Assembly: GCF_900096895.1 (NCBI RefSeq)
Contig: NZ_FMYO01000001.1
Coordinates: forward strand, 434,001-498,000
Source: Acinetobacter kookii
GTDB taxonomy: Bacteria; Pseudomonadota; Gammaproteobacteria; Pseudomonadales; Moraxellaceae
Length of the DNA stretch: 64,000 nt
Direction of reading: 5' to 3'
Notes under the pieces: model-generated
Database searches by the model: none
What the model saw: the letters and a program-made list of their open reading frames with translations, nothing else
What the model was told of the DNA's origin: nothing
Part shown: one piece after another, positions 43,776-53,319 of the stretch
Position numbering within the stretch: the stretch's first letter is position 1
Layout of the letters: each line of letters begins with the position of its first letter
Made by a program: the position numbers and the translations under genes

Positions 43776-45865
43776 TTCACCTCTCCTGTCCCAATTGAAT
43801 CACTGTAAATGGCTTCCGATTCCTGCACGCTTGGATTTGGATTTGCCAAGGCACGGCGAATGACGCCAATCGCAGCAAACACCATGACAATAGCCACAAT
43901 CATAAAGAATCCACAAAGTACGGCATTAATCTGATTGGAGAATACAATCGTTTGCATTTCAGCAAGGTCTTTGGCTGGCTTTAAGATTTCTCCGCGGGCA
44001 ATCGCATCCGAGAAACGATTGGCCTGTGCCAGGAAACCAATTTTCGGATTTTCATGGAAGATCTTTTGCCAGCCTGCAGTCATACAGGTAATGAACAGGA
44101 AAATGGTAGGAACAATCGTGATCCACACATATTTTTCTTTCTTCATTTTGAACAGAATGACCGTACCTAAAATCAGTGCCATAGCAGCCAACATCTGGTT
44201 ACCAATACCGAACAGTGGCCATAAACTGTTAATCCCGCCGAGCGGATCAACCACACCTTGGTAAACGAAGAAGCCCCAGCCTGCAACAGCCACTGCGGTA
44301 CCCAACAAGTTACCAAAGAAATTGTGCGATTTTTTCACCGCAGGAATCACAATACCGACAGTATCCTGAACCATGAAACGGCAAGCACGTGTACCTGCAT
44401 CCACCGCTGTTAAAATAAACAGGGCTTCAAACAGAATGGCAAAGTGATACCAGAACGCCATCATGGAACGGTTATTGAAAATTTCCGTAATAATGTGCGC
44501 CATACCAATCGCAAATGTCGGGGCACCACCGGTACGCGATAGAATTGAACTCTCACCCACTTCCTGAGCAAGCAGGGTCAAGGCTTCAGGTGTCACCACA
44601 AAGCCTAAAGTCCGCACCGCTTCTGCCGCGCTTTCAACCGTTGTACCCAGTACCGCGGCCGGTGCGTTAATTGCGAAATACACTCCAGGTTCAAGAATGG
44701 TCGCGCAAATCATCGCCATCACCGCAACGAAGGATTCCATCAGCATGCCGCCATAACCGATCACGCGAATGTCCACTTCGTTATTGACCAGCTTCGGAGT
44801 CGTTCCTGAAGAAACCAGGGCATGGAAACCGGAAATGGCACCGCAGGCAATGGTAATAAACAGGAACGGGAACATCGAACCGGCAAAGACAGGACCTGTA
44901 CCATCCACGAAATGCGTTACCGCCGGCATTTTCATTTCAGGCAATGCCACCATAATGCCCACGGCCAGACCGGCAATCACGCCAATCTTCAAGAAGGTGG
45001 ACAAGTAATCACGTGGAGCAAGCAGTAACCAGACCGGCAATGCCGAAGCAATAAAACCGTAAACAATCAAACACCAGGTCAGTTGCGTACCTGAAAGGGT
45101 AAAGATGGGTCCCCAGTACGGATCAGCTGCAACATTACCGCCATAGACAATCGCCAGCATCATCAACACAAAACCAATGATAGAGACTTCTGCGATTTTA
45201 CCCGGACGGATAAAGCGCATGTAAATCCCCATGAAGACTGCAATTGGAATGGTTGCGGCAATACTGAACACGCCCCATGGACTGTTGGTCAGAGCTTTTA
45301 CCACCACCAAGGCAAGCACGGCAAGAATAATGATCATGACGCCTAATGCACCCAGCATCACAACGATACCTGCGAAAGATCCAAGCTCCTGCTTTGCCAT
45401 TTCACCCAGTGAACGTCCATCACGGCGGGTCGAAATAAACAGAACTAAAAAGTCCTGAACAGCGCCTGCAAGCACGACCCCGACCAGCAACCAGATGGTT
45501 CCAGGCAAGTAGCCCATCTGTGCCGCAAGAATTGGCCCGACTAAAGGCCCGGCACCGGCAATGGCGGCAAAGTGGTGTCCAAACAAAACATATTTATTGG
45601 TCGGTACATAATCCAGACCATCTGCCAGACGGTGAGCGGGGGTTAAACGTCTTGCATTGAGTTCAAAAACTTTATTGGCAATAAATAAGCTATAGAAGCG
45701 ATAAGCGATGCTATAGACACAGATGGCAGCTAAAACCAGCCAAACTGCATTGACATGCTCACCTCTGCTGATGGCAAGTATTCCAAATGACACCGCACCT
45801 AGAACTGCCACCAGAAGCCACACTATTTTGGAAGTCATTGATAACTTCGGTTGAATCGTTTCCAT
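43772..45865 (-). CDS. cstA: CstA-family carbon starvation/pyruvate transporter
   Basis: The 697-residue integral membrane protein has about 16 helices. Family hallmarks are FGHHFAAIAGAGPLVGPILA near residue 95 (given as GHHFAAIAGAGPLVGP), FISTRRDGRSLGEMA and FHALVSSGTTPKLV. E. coli CstA and BtsT import pyruvate (and peptides are proposed for CstA) under carbon limitation. Which of the two this corresponds to cannot be decided. The DUF466 partner overlaps its stop codon. The 170-base upstream interval must hold the promoter. No CRP-like site was recognised with confidence. Confidence 0.88.
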   Translation of the reverse strand: METIQPKLSMTSKIVWLLVAVLGAVSFGILAISRGEHVNAVWLVLAAICVYSIAYRFYSLFIANKVFELNARRLTPAHRLADGLDYVPTNKYVLFGHHFAAIAGAGPLVGPILAAQMGYLPGTIWLLVGVVLAGAVQDFLVLFISTRRDGRSLGEMAKQELGSFAGIVVMLGALGVMIIILAVLALVVVKALTNSPWGVFSIAATIPIAVFMGIYMRFIRPGKIAEVSIIGFVLMMLAIVYGGNVAADPYWGPIFTLSGTQLTWCLIVYGFIASALPVWLLLAPRDYLSTFLKIGVIAGLAVGIMVALPEMKMPAVTHFVDGTGPVFAGSMFPFLFITIACGAISGFHALVSSGTTPKLVNNEVDIRVIGYGGMLMESFVAVMAMICATILEPGVYFAINAPAAVLGTTVESAAEAVRTLGFVVTPEALTLLAQEVGESSILSRTGGAPTFAIGMAHIITEIFNNRSMMAFWYHFAILFEALFILTAVDAGTRACRFMVQDTVGIVIPAVKKSHNFFGNLLGTAVAVAGWGFFVYQGVVDPLGGINSLWPLFGIGNQMLAAMALILGTVILFKMKKEKYVWITIVPTIFLFITCMTAGWQKIFHENPKIGFLAQANRFSDAIARGEILKPAKDLAEMQTIVFSNQINAVLCGFFMIVAIVMVFAAIGVIRRALANPNPSVQESEAIYSDSIGTGEVK

Positions 45866-45984
45866 GTAAAGCCCTCATATCTAATGCATAAATCAGCCTT
45901 AATTTTTTATTGTTCGGTATACTGCTGTTTCTTCCCTTGCGACTGTACTCCTCATATTTTGCTTTTCATCTAATACTTTGGCAT

Positions 45985-46016
45985 AAAAAAAGGGATGATT
46001 TTGATCATCCCTTTCG
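45985..46016 (-). terminator. Terminator of efp
   Basis: AAAGGGATGAT and ATCATCCCTTT pair across TTTG. The minus strand continues with a seven-T run. Confidence 0.85.
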
Positions 46017-46038
46017 ATAATAGTCTATTTTAAAACCA

Positions 46039-46608
46039 TTATGCACGTTCTAAATAGTCACCAGTACGGGTATCTACACGAACGCTTTCTTCTTGCTGTA
46101 CGAATAATGGTACACGAACAACCGCGCCAGTTTCGAGTTTAGCCGGTTTGCCGCCGCCGCCAGAAGTATCACCACGTACGCCTGGATCAGTTTCCACGAT
46201 TTTCAATACTACGAAGTTTGGCGCACTTACTGTCAATGGAACGCCATTGAATAACATAATTGTACACAGTTCGTTAGAATCGTCTTTTAACCATTTTGCA
46301 GCATCACCCATTGCAGTTTTGTCTGCGGCAATCTGTTCAAAAGTTTCTGGGTCCATGAAGTTCCACATTTCACCATCGTTGTACAAGTAGTTCATTTCTA
46401 CTTCTACGATGTCCGCTGCTTCTAAAGAGTCACCTGATTTAAAAGTTTTTTCTAAAACTTTACCTGTTTTAAGGTTACGAAGTTTTACACGGTTGAATGC
46501 TTGACCTTTACCAGGTTTTACATATTCATTTTCCATGATTGAACATGGGTTGCCGTCAAGCATTACTTTAAGGCCTTGCTTAAAGTCATTTGTAGAATAA
46601 TTGGCCAT
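46039..46608 (-). CDS. efp: Elongation factor P
   Basis: The 189-residue three-domain beta-barrel protein rescues ribosomes stalled at polyproline. Lys34 in KPGKGQAF is the residue modified by the beta-lysylation pathway. The presence of epmB next door, divergently transcribed, supports that modification here. The C-terminal signature [21 protein letters not shown] is intact (given in part as [12 protein letters not shown]). EpmA, which ligates beta-lysine, is not in this window. Confidence 0.95.
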   Translation of the reverse strand: MANYSTNDFKQGLKVMLDGNPCSIMENEYVKPGKGQAFNRVKLRNLKTGKVLEKTFKSGDSLEAADIVEVEMNYLYNDGEMWNFMDPETFEQIAADKTAMGDAAKWLKDDSNELCTIMLFNGVPLTVSAPNFVVLKIVETDPGVRGDTSGGGGKPAKLETGAVVRVPLFVQQEESVRVDTRTGDYLERA

Positions 46609-46644
46609 GAAAGGCTCGCTCCAAACTTACTAACTTAAATCTAT

Positions 46645-46663
46645 TAATGCTAGACTAGCATTA
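46645..46663. promoter_or_regulatory. 19-bp palindrome in the efp-epmB divergent promoter
   Basis: TAATGCTAG, a central A, and CTAGCATTA form a perfect odd-centred palindrome in the 70-base interval between the two start codons. It lies 15 bases upstream of epmB. It resembles an operator. No known regulator is assigned. Confidence 0.55.
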
Positions 46664-46678
46664 TTTTTAACATCTGGC

Positions 46679-47695
46679 ATGATAAACTATTTGTATCAAG
46701 AGCAAAACTGGCAATCTCAACTGAGTGACCTGATTACGGACCCTTTAGAGTTGCTTGAAACGCTTCAGCTCTCGCCTGATCAATTATTATCAGGGGCAAT
46801 CCTGGCTTCTGAAAAGTTTAAGTTGCGTGTTCCACGTGCGTTCGTCGGAAAAATGAGCATTGGTGACCCGCTTGACCCTTTGCTGTTACAAATATTGCCC
46901 CACCATCTGGAACTTGAAGATCATCCTGGATTTGTGACTGATCCTTTAAGTGAAGAACAGGCCAATCAGCAGCCAGGCGTATTACATAAATATAAATCGC
47001 GTTTTTTACTCACCTTAACCGGTGCTTGCGCAGTTCATTGTCGTTACTGTTTCCGCCGTCATTTTCCCTATCAAGAAAACCTGCCAAAAAACGAAGACTG
47101 GCTAAATATTAAACAATACATTCAAAATCAACCAGATATAAATGAAGTTATTTTGAGCGGTGGCGACCCGCTTACCCTGTCCAACCGAAAACTTGCACTG
47201 TGGATTGATCGTCTTGAGTCCATGCCGCAAATTAAATTTTTGAGAATTCATTCACGGGTTCCGATCGTAATCCCCAACCGTGTCGACAATGAGCTGATTT
47301 CCCTGTTAAAAAACAGTAGGCTGCGCATTATTCTAGTGGTACACTCAAATCATGCCGCTGAGCTGGACGATTTTACCTGTTCCAAACTTTCAGCGTTGGT
47401 TCAACAACAAATTACCGTGCTGAATCAGGCAGTTTTATTAAAAGGGGTTAATAATTCTGCGCAACTGTTAGTGGATTTAAGTTACCGCCTGTTTGATGCA
47501 GGTGTGATGCCATACTATTTACACGTATTAGATAAAGTAAAAGGTGCCCATCATTTTGACTTAAGTCCTGAAGAAATTAATCTGATATATAAAGAGGTTT
47601 TAGAGAACCTGCCGGGATATTTGGTTCCTAAACTCGTTAGGGAAATAGCGGGCGAGAAAAATAAAACACCGCTTTTTGGAGTTTCAACTTTTTGA
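46679..47695 (+). CDS. epmB: EF-P beta-lysylation protein EpmB (lysine 2,3-aminomutase-like)
   Basis: The 338-residue radical-SAM enzyme has cluster ligands Cys117, Cys121 and Cys124 in CAVHCRYCFRR. Conserved SGGDPLTLSNRKL and RIHSRVPIVIPNRV follow, and a PLP-binding region is expected in the C-terminal half. It converts alpha-lysine to beta-lysine for attachment to EF-P Lys34. It is divergent from efp across 70 bases, a common arrangement, and it heads a run with the PilZ-like and FimX-like genes (13-base gap). Confidence 0.92.
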   Translation: MINYLYQEQNWQSQLSDLITDPLELLETLQLSPDQLLSGAILASEKFKLRVPRAFVGKMSIGDPLDPLLLQILPHHLELEDHPGFVTDPLSEEQANQQPGVLHKYKSRFLLTLTGACAVHCRYCFRRHFPYQENLPKNEDWLNIKQYIQNQPDINEVILSGGDPLTLSNRKLALWIDRLESMPQIKFLRIHSRVPIVIPNRVDNELISLLKNSRLRIILVVHSNHAAELDDFTCSKLSALVQQQITVLNQAVLLKGVNNSAQLLVDLSYRLFDAGVMPYYLHVLDKVKGAHHFDLSPEEINLIYKEVLENLPGYLVPKLVREIAGEKNKTPLFGVSTF

Positions 47696-47708
47696 GTTAA
47701 TAATAACG

Positions 47709-49454
47709 ATGCTTATGAGTAATTCAGATATCTTCCAAACACCAACAGAGTTAAAGTTGGAAAAATTAAGCTTTTGCCCAACGAATGCAAAGGGATTACA
47801 AGAATGGGTATCCAATTTATCCATTCTTCAACTGGGGAATTCTTCTAAAGAACTTTTCAATGCATTGCTGGAAATATCAGAACTTAAATGTCCGGAAATG
47901 TTGCGTTTTGACTTGATTCAAATCCTGCATCCGACCCTGGATAACGTTTTAAGCAGTCTGGAAAAGCATTTTTTCAATCAGGGGCTGGCGAGCAATGACC
48001 GCAGTGACCAGATTATTGAACTGGCGATGCTGTTACGTAGTCATTTTGCTAAAATTTATATCGATATTTCAAAACGCTGCAACACCCAGCTCAGCATGCA
48101 AAAGTTTTCTCTATTTGCATTCAACCAGAAGAAAAGTTTGCAGACTGCCAGAATCGTGTCTACTTATTATGCCTTGCAGCAGCTGTCTTTATTGCTTTAT
48201 CAACAGCATCTGCTGTATAGCACGCCTTTATTTGGACAATGGTTAATTGCACATCAGCTGATTGAATGTGCAATTAAAAATAATTTTTATCAAACCAATA
48301 TTAACCAGATTTTAGACACGCAACATCCTTTACAAACCGTTGCTCAGGCTTATTCACAACTGGTGTTGCTGGAAATTCTGAATACCCATCAAATTCGGCC
48401 TTCTGAAATGCAGGGCTTATATTTATGCAGTTTCGACTGGGCAAAACTGGTCCATATATTACCTAAGGAAACGACGCTTTCTCGTTATATTGTCGATATT
48501 CATAAAGACTATCCCCCTGTTTTCAATGTCAATCAATCCAGTTTATATAAACCAACCATTTATATTTCAACGCAAAATTTATTAGATCACCTCTCGGAAA
48601 CCCAAACCAAAAAGTCGGGTTATCTATCGCGTAATGAAAAGATATTCTTAACGCCGGCGCTGCATTTCCATATTCACAATCTGCTTACGACCAATACGGA
48701 ACGTCGTCATGAGCGTTATGAATATTCTGCACAATTACAAATCTGCTTCAGTCTTTCAGTGGCACATTTTTACCTGTCTAAGGGCAAAAACTTTCATGAG
48801 ACTCTGGATCTAGATGGCAATTATCAGTTCCACAATGAAAGCAGCTTTATTAATTCGATGAATTCGAATATTCCTGCTGAAATGACGACGGCGAAAACTC
48901 TAGACCGGGAAGCCAAACAAATTTATCCCGCAGAAGTTCTGGACATCAGTGTCAATGGTTACAGAATTAAATGGAATGGCGCTGCACCTTCGAATTTGAA
49001 AACCGGCGAATTTATTTTAATTCAGGAAAATACCCACAGTCCCTGGCGTGGTGGTGTGATCCGCTGGATCAAGCAGTCCACAGCCAAAAGCCTGGAACTG
49101 GGACTGGAAGTCCTGGCACAAGATTTATTCCCTTGTGCTGTCATGATCAAAACTGATCGTCATAGCCATAACTACCAACCTGCCCTGATCGTTCAGTCTA
49201 GCCAGCTTGATGAGGTATCCACCAGCCTGATCGTTTCCGGTTCACATATGTTTAGAGAAAAACAAACCATTCATCTGCGCTTGGGACAAGAAGAAATAAA
49301 AATTTATTTAACCAAAGCACAAATCATTACACAAAGTTTTATTCATTTTGAGTTCGAATTACTGAATGAGCATCAAGAAAACCTGATCAAGAACTTTATT
49401 AATAAGCAAACGAATGAAGTCAAGAATCACGATTTATGGGAAGCATTGAAGTGA
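47709..49454 (+). CDS. Large protein with C-terminal PilZ-like domain
   Basis: The 581-residue cytoplasmic protein is mostly helical in its first 340 residues. A PilZ-like c-di-GMP-binding module then starts with RRHERYEYSAQ (RxxxR motif) and continues to LDISVNGYRIKW (DxSxxG motif), at about 337 and 416. A further beta-rich segment follows (about 480-570). The first ATG at 47709 is used; a frame extension to 47676 overlaps epmB and is rejected. It overlaps the FimX-like gene by the GTGA of stop and start, so the two are translationally coupled. This suggests a c-di-GMP effector working with FimX in type IV pilus control. Confidence 0.65.
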   Translation: MLMSNSDIFQTPTELKLEKLSFCPTNAKGLQEWVSNLSILQLGNSSKELFNALLEISELKCPEMLRFDLIQILHPTLDNVLSSLEKHFFNQGLASNDRSDQIIELAMLLRSHFAKIYIDISKRCNTQLSMQKFSLFAFNQKKSLQTARIVSTYYALQQLSLLLYQQHLLYSTPLFGQWLIAHQLIECAIKNNFYQTNINQILDTQHPLQTVAQAYSQLVLLEILNTHQIRPSEMQGLYLCSFDWAKLVHILPKETTLSRYIVDIHKDYPPVFNVNQSSLYKPTIYISTQNLLDHLSETQTKKSGYLSRNEKIFLTPALHFHIHNLLTTNTERRHERYEYSAQLQICFSLSVAHFYLSKGKNFHETLDLDGNYQFHNESSFINSMNSNIPAEMTTAKTLDREAKQIYPAEVLDISVNGYRIKWNGAAPSNLKTGEFILIQENTHSPWRGGVIRWIKQSTAKSLELGLEVLAQDLFPCAVMIKTDRHSHNYQPALIVQSSQLDEVSTSLIVSGSHMFREKQTIHLRLGQEEIKIYLTKAQIITQSFIHFEFELLNEHQENLIKNFINKQTNEVKNHDLWEALK

Positions 49455-51547
49455 GAAATCCATTATTGTCCAAAAAGTTAAAGCGTACTGAAACACGTTT
49501 ACTCATTATCGATGACAATCAGATCCGTTTTAACCAAATTCGTGACCTTTTAACATCAAGTGAACATGTGGTACATGCTACCTTGCTGGATGACTTACAA
49601 AATTTTGAAAAACAATTACATCATCCATGGGATCTGGTGATTTTTGGCCGTGCTTATGACCTGAAATATGAACAGGCGTTAAGCTTAATCCGTCTGTCTA
49701 AGCAACCCAACCTTCCTATGATCCTGCTCAAGCCTGATGATTATCAAGCTGATCAATATGCGGGATATATTCGTAAAGGCGTCTATGACATTCTTAATCT
49801 GGATTATCCAGATCGTTTTTATCTCGGGCTTTTACGTGCACTTTCACTCAGTCGTTTGGTCCTGACGCAACAACATTTAATGGAAGAGCTAGAAACAGCT
49901 CAAACGCATGCCCAGTCCTTAGTTCAAGAGAGCAATAAAGCCATTGCATTAATTCAGGAAGGTATTCATGTTCAGGCTAACCCTGAATATTTAGCACTTT
50001 TTGGAATTAAGAATGAAGATGAGATTGTTGGACTTCCCCTTCTGGATCTGCTTCAGCCTAAAGATTTAAATGACTTTAAGCTACGTTTTAAAAAAATTTC
50101 ACAAGGTCAGTTTGATTTGGGGCGTTTTGAAATCAACAGCCTCAATGATCAGGTCTCTATTCCCAACCCGCTTAAAATCGAGTTTTTGCCCTCTACGGAT
50201 GAAGAAGATGCGGTACAAATTACCGTTGATATTGACTCTTCACCATCAGCTCAGGCGACCTCTCCGACTGATGCTCCAAAGCCGAATACTTATCAGCTGA
50301 TTAATCGCACAATTACTCAACAGCCTTCTGATATCAATGCATTAGTTCTATTCTCCTTGACTTCCTGCCCGGACAGCATTTTTGAAGGTGAATGGGATAC
50401 TTTCAAAAAGTATTTCAGCAATATCAAGGAATTTTTAAAAGAACAAACTCATGTTCCCTTATTTGAAATGAGTTCTGGAATTTACGTTGCTTTGTTCCAA
50501 GCTGAATCCAAAGCCAAGTTAGAGTCAAAACTTATCGGTTTAAGCTCGCTGAAAAAACCGCAATTGCTGTCGATTAACCAAACATCTTATCCGCTTAATC
50601 TAAGAATTGGCTATACGCTGTTAGATACTGAAATACGCGATGAAAAACATTTTGAACAATTTATTGCTTCAGCTTATAAGACTGTTTTACCAGAAAATCA
50701 GCCGACTCCAGCACTTGAATTAGAAACACCATTAGTCATTCCAAGCATTGATCTCCACCAGCCCGAAATTAAGGCAGCACCGAGTTCGCCTGAAGCAGCC
50801 CTACTCCGAGCCTTGCAACAAAGTCTGGATCGTGGTGAAATTCATCTTAAATATCAGCAACTTTACGATAAGCAAGACACCAATTTATATACTTATGAAG
50901 TGACCAGTGGCTTTATTTATGAGAATACCTGGAAAGATTTGGCAGGTTTAAGAGAACTTGCAGAAGATCCTGAATTATCTATTAAACTGGATCGCTGGAT
51001 ACTCGTGGAGTCATGTAAACAACTGCATAATTTCATTACTCAATATCCTGAAGCAAGATTGATTGTGAATCTGAATAAAGCGGTTCTATTACACGATCGC
51101 ACTTTCCCTGAATTTATTTCAAAACTCATTACCATTGTGCGCAGTAAATTGAAGCATCCGTTAATTTTACAATTTTCGGAAGAAGATATTAGTCAAAATA
51201 TTTCAGATGCCCAAAAGTATATTGCCCAGTTACGTCAATTTGGTGCTGAAGTTTCCCTCAGAGACTTTGGTAATACCATTTATAGCGAGTCGATGTTACG
51301 TCAACTGGATGTAAATTGTTTAACCTTGCATCAGAATTTGACCAAAATGTTGCAGGCAGAAAAAACGACCCAGGAGTTACAGGAAAAACTGAGCGCTTTC
51401 CAGGAAATCAAACCTGGCGAAATCATGCTGCGTGACCTGAATGACATGACCCTGTTTGCAAATGCCTGGAATGTGGATGCACGTTTTATTCAGGGCGATT
51501 ATTTCCAGAAAAAACTGGATCATTTGATTGATGTACAAGACCAATAG
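49451..51547 (+). CDS. fimX: FimX-like REC-PAS-degenerate GGDEF-degenerate EAL protein
   Basis: The product has 698 residues from the GTG at 49451, which is preceded by GGGAAG; an ATG 15 bases earlier is possible. The receiver domain starts RLLIIDDNQIRF but has no Asp at the phosphorylation site (WDLVIFGRAYD). A PAS segment follows (ALIQEGIHVQANPEYLALFG). The next region has the GGDEF fold but no GGDEF motif. The EAL-like domain (about 450-698) reads YEVTS where active enzymes have EAL. This is the layout of Pseudomonas FimX, a c-di-GMP receptor needed for twitching motility. Confidence 0.75.
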   Translation: MRNPLLSKKLKRTETRLLIIDDNQIRFNQIRDLLTSSEHVVHATLLDDLQNFEKQLHHPWDLVIFGRAYDLKYEQALSLIRLSKQPNLPMILLKPDDYQADQYAGYIRKGVYDILNLDYPDRFYLGLLRALSLSRLVLTQQHLMEELETAQTHAQSLVQESNKAIALIQEGIHVQANPEYLALFGIKNEDEIVGLPLLDLLQPKDLNDFKLRFKKISQGQFDLGRFEINSLNDQVSIPNPLKIEFLPSTDEEDAVQITVDIDSSPSAQATSPTDAPKPNTYQLINRTITQQPSDINALVLFSLTSCPDSIFEGEWDTFKKYFSNIKEFLKEQTHVPLFEMSSGIYVALFQAESKAKLESKLIGLSSLKKPQLLSINQTSYPLNLRIGYTLLDTEIRDEKHFEQFIASAYKTVLPENQPTPALELETPLVIPSIDLHQPEIKAAPSSPEAALLRALQQSLDRGEIHLKYQQLYDKQDTNLYTYEVTSGFIYENTWKDLAGLRELAEDPELSIKLDRWILVESCKQLHNFITQYPEARLIVNLNKAVLLHDRTFPEFISKLITIVRSKLKHPLILQFSEEDISQNISDAQKYIAQLRQFGAEVSLRDFGNTIYSESMLRQLDVNCLTLHQNLTKMLQAEKTTQELQEKLSAFQEIKPGEIMLRDLNDMTLFANAWNVDARFIQGDYFQKKLDHLIDVQDQ

Positions 51548-51595
51548 GTCTTGTACAAAGTTTGTCATTGAGTCATTGATGAAATGACAGGCATA

Positions 51596-51623
51596 AAAAA
51601 ACGGGCAAGAAGCCCGTTTTTTT
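51596..51623 (+). terminator. Bidirectional terminator between fimX-like gene and rpmE
   Basis: ACGGGC and GCCCGT pair across AAGAA with six or more A before and T after. Confidence 0.85.
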
Positions 51624-51634
51624 CATTTTGGGTA

Positions 51635-51859
51635 TTAACGTTTGATAGAACGTGACATACCAGCAAAACGTTGTTTGAATTTGTCGATACGGCCGCCAGT
51701 GTCCACATTCTTTTGTTTACCAGTATAGAATGGGTGGCATGCTGAACATACGTCTAGGTAAATTGTTTCTTTACCAAGCGCTGAACGAGTTTCGATTACG
51801 TTACCACATGAACAAGTAGCAACTAATTTTTCATATTTTGGGTGAATATCGGCGCGCAT
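51635..51859 (-). CDS. rpmE: 50S ribosomal protein L31 (zinc-binding form)
   Basis: The 74-residue ribosomal protein carries the four zinc ligands of the C+ form (Cys16 and Cys18 in CSCGN, Cys38 and Cys41 in [12 protein letters not shown]). The full length and [15 protein letters not shown] tail are as in other gammaproteobacteria. A zinc-independent L31 paralogue, if present, lies elsewhere. GGAG precedes the ATG, and 51860-52062 between it and the next gene holds its promoter region only. Confidence 0.95.
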   Translation of the reverse strand: MRADIHPKYEKLVATCSCGNVIETRSALGKETIYLDVCSACHPFYTGKQKNVDTGGRIDKFKQRFAGMSRSIKR

Positions 51860-52062
51860 CGTCGATTACTCCTAAGTTAAGAAAGGCTTATGCTGTCATC
51901 GCAATTGATCACTCTCATGATTCATGAGGAATAAGCTTAATCCAGGAAAAAGCTAGACCAACACCACAACAGACCATTCTTTTGGCCCACCGAGACGGAT
52001 ACCGTCAGAGCTAAGCACAACAAGTGGGCGCAATTATACGGGAAAAAATAACAGATAGCGAA

Positions 52063-53061
52063 TTATTCTTTACATTCTTCTATCGCGTTAAGCTCATCTG
52101 CAGGATGTTTTGACCAGTAGTTGGCAATGACTCCACAGACCATGAGCTGAATCTGATGAAAAATCATAATAGGGAGAACAATCATACCCAACGGCTGCCC
52201 AATAAACAGAATTTGTGCCATCGGCACCCCACTGGCCAATGTTTTTTTGGAGCTGCAAAAGAACATCGCGACTTGGTCTTCCCGGTTAAAACCCAGCCAT
52301 TTCGGAATATATAAAGCCAGTAGCATGATAATGGTCAAAAATACTGAACAGACCAGCGTCAAAGCCAGTAATGTTTGCCAGCTGACTTCTTGCCACAAAC
52401 CGGCGACCACAGCCCCACTAAATGCCCCATACACCACCATCAAAATAGTACCCTGATCGAATGCTTTGACAATACTGGGCAATTTCAACATATACGGATA
52501 AACATAAGGGCGTAATATTTGCCCCAATATAAATGGGACCAGTAACAATAAGGTAATTTGAAGAATTGAGGATGTAGGATCAAAGCCATGTTGCGACTGA
52601 CCTAAAATAAAGAAACTCACCAATACAGGGGTAATAAACATGCCGACGATATTGGAAAATGAAGCACTGCACACTGCACTGGCGACATTGCCTTTTGCCA
52701 CCGAGGTAAATGCAATGGAAGATTGCACGGTTGATGGCAAGAAGCACATGAACAGGAAGCCCCAGTACAACTCTTTGCCCAACATCGGTAAAAGAAGCGG
52801 CTTGGCCAATAGACCTAAAAGCGGAAATAATGCAAAAGTGAAAGCAAACACCACCACATGGAATTTCCAGTGCATGATGCCCTGCACCACCGCTTCTCGG
52901 GACAGTTTTGCCCCATGCAAAAAGAATAGAATCGCAATTGCCACCGAGGTGATTACACTAAAAATATCCGCAGCCAGCCCCGATATAGGCAGAAGGCTTG
53001 CCAAGATCACCATCACAATCAACAAAATAGTAAAGCGATCCAATGCCAATAATTTTAACAT
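52063..53061 (-). CDS. Bile acid:sodium symporter (BASS/SBF-like) family transporter
   Basis: The 332-residue inner-membrane protein has nine or ten helices and the bacterial SBF-like pattern: FLHGAKLSREAV, FLPSTVQSSIAFTSVAKGNVAS (given as FLPSTVQSSIAFTS) and FFCSSKKTLASGVPMAQ. Members move diverse organic anions with sodium, and the substrate is unknown here. AGGAAG precedes the ATG. A terminator-like hairpin ends only 30 bases upstream of the start, so transcription from an upstream promoter must pass it. Confidence 0.85.
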   Translation of the reverse strand: MLKLLALDRFTILLIVMVILASLLPISGLAADIFSVITSVAIAILFFLHGAKLSREAVVQGIMHWKFHVVVFAFTFALFPLLGLLAKPLLLPMLGKELYWGFLFMCFLPSTVQSSIAFTSVAKGNVASAVCSASFSNIVGMFITPVLVSFFILGQSQHGFDPTSSILQITLLLLVPFILGQILRPYVYPYMLKLPSIVKAFDQGTILMVVYGAFSGAVVAGLWQEVSWQTLLALTLVCSVFLTIIMLLALYIPKWLGFNREDQVAMFFCSSKKTLASGVPMAQILFIGQPLGMIVLPIMIFHQIQLMVCGVIANYWSKHPADELNAIEECKE

Positions 53062-53090
53062 CGCTACTTCCTGTAATCATTGAAAATATT

Positions 53091-53143
53091 AAAAAGCCCA
53101 ATAAGTGAATTTACCTACTGGTAAAGTTTCATCTTACTGGGCT
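53091..53143 (-). promoter_or_regulatory. Terminator-like hairpin in the leader of the BASS transporter gene (attenuator candidate)
   Basis: On the minus strand AGCCCAGTAAG pairs with CTTATTGGGCT (one G-U). An inner stem TTTACC-AGTA-GGTAAA lies within the loop and TTTTT follows. The transporter ATG is 30 bases further on, with no room for a separate promoter. It could also simply end the gloA transcript. Confidence 0.55.
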
Positions 53144-53250
53144 AAATAAATAAAGCCAGTTTTTCAACTCAATGTTGAATATTTAGTTTATCTATATCAC
53201 TTTATGATCAGACTTCTTTCATCAATTCTTTTTATTTCTCTTGCGCAGAC

Positions 53251-53266
53251 TTGAAATACATTTCAA
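53251..53266. repeat. Operator-like palindrome between gloA and the BASS gene
   Basis: TTGAAAT-AC-ATTTCAA is a perfect dyad with two central bases, located about 190 bases upstream of the transporter start and 55 bases past the gloA stop. It is a likely regulator site if the transporter promoter lies here. Confidence 0.4.
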
Positions 53267-53319
53267 TTCAGCTCAGGCAGAAAAATACAAAAGATGTGAA
53301 TAATGATGAAAGAAATCTA

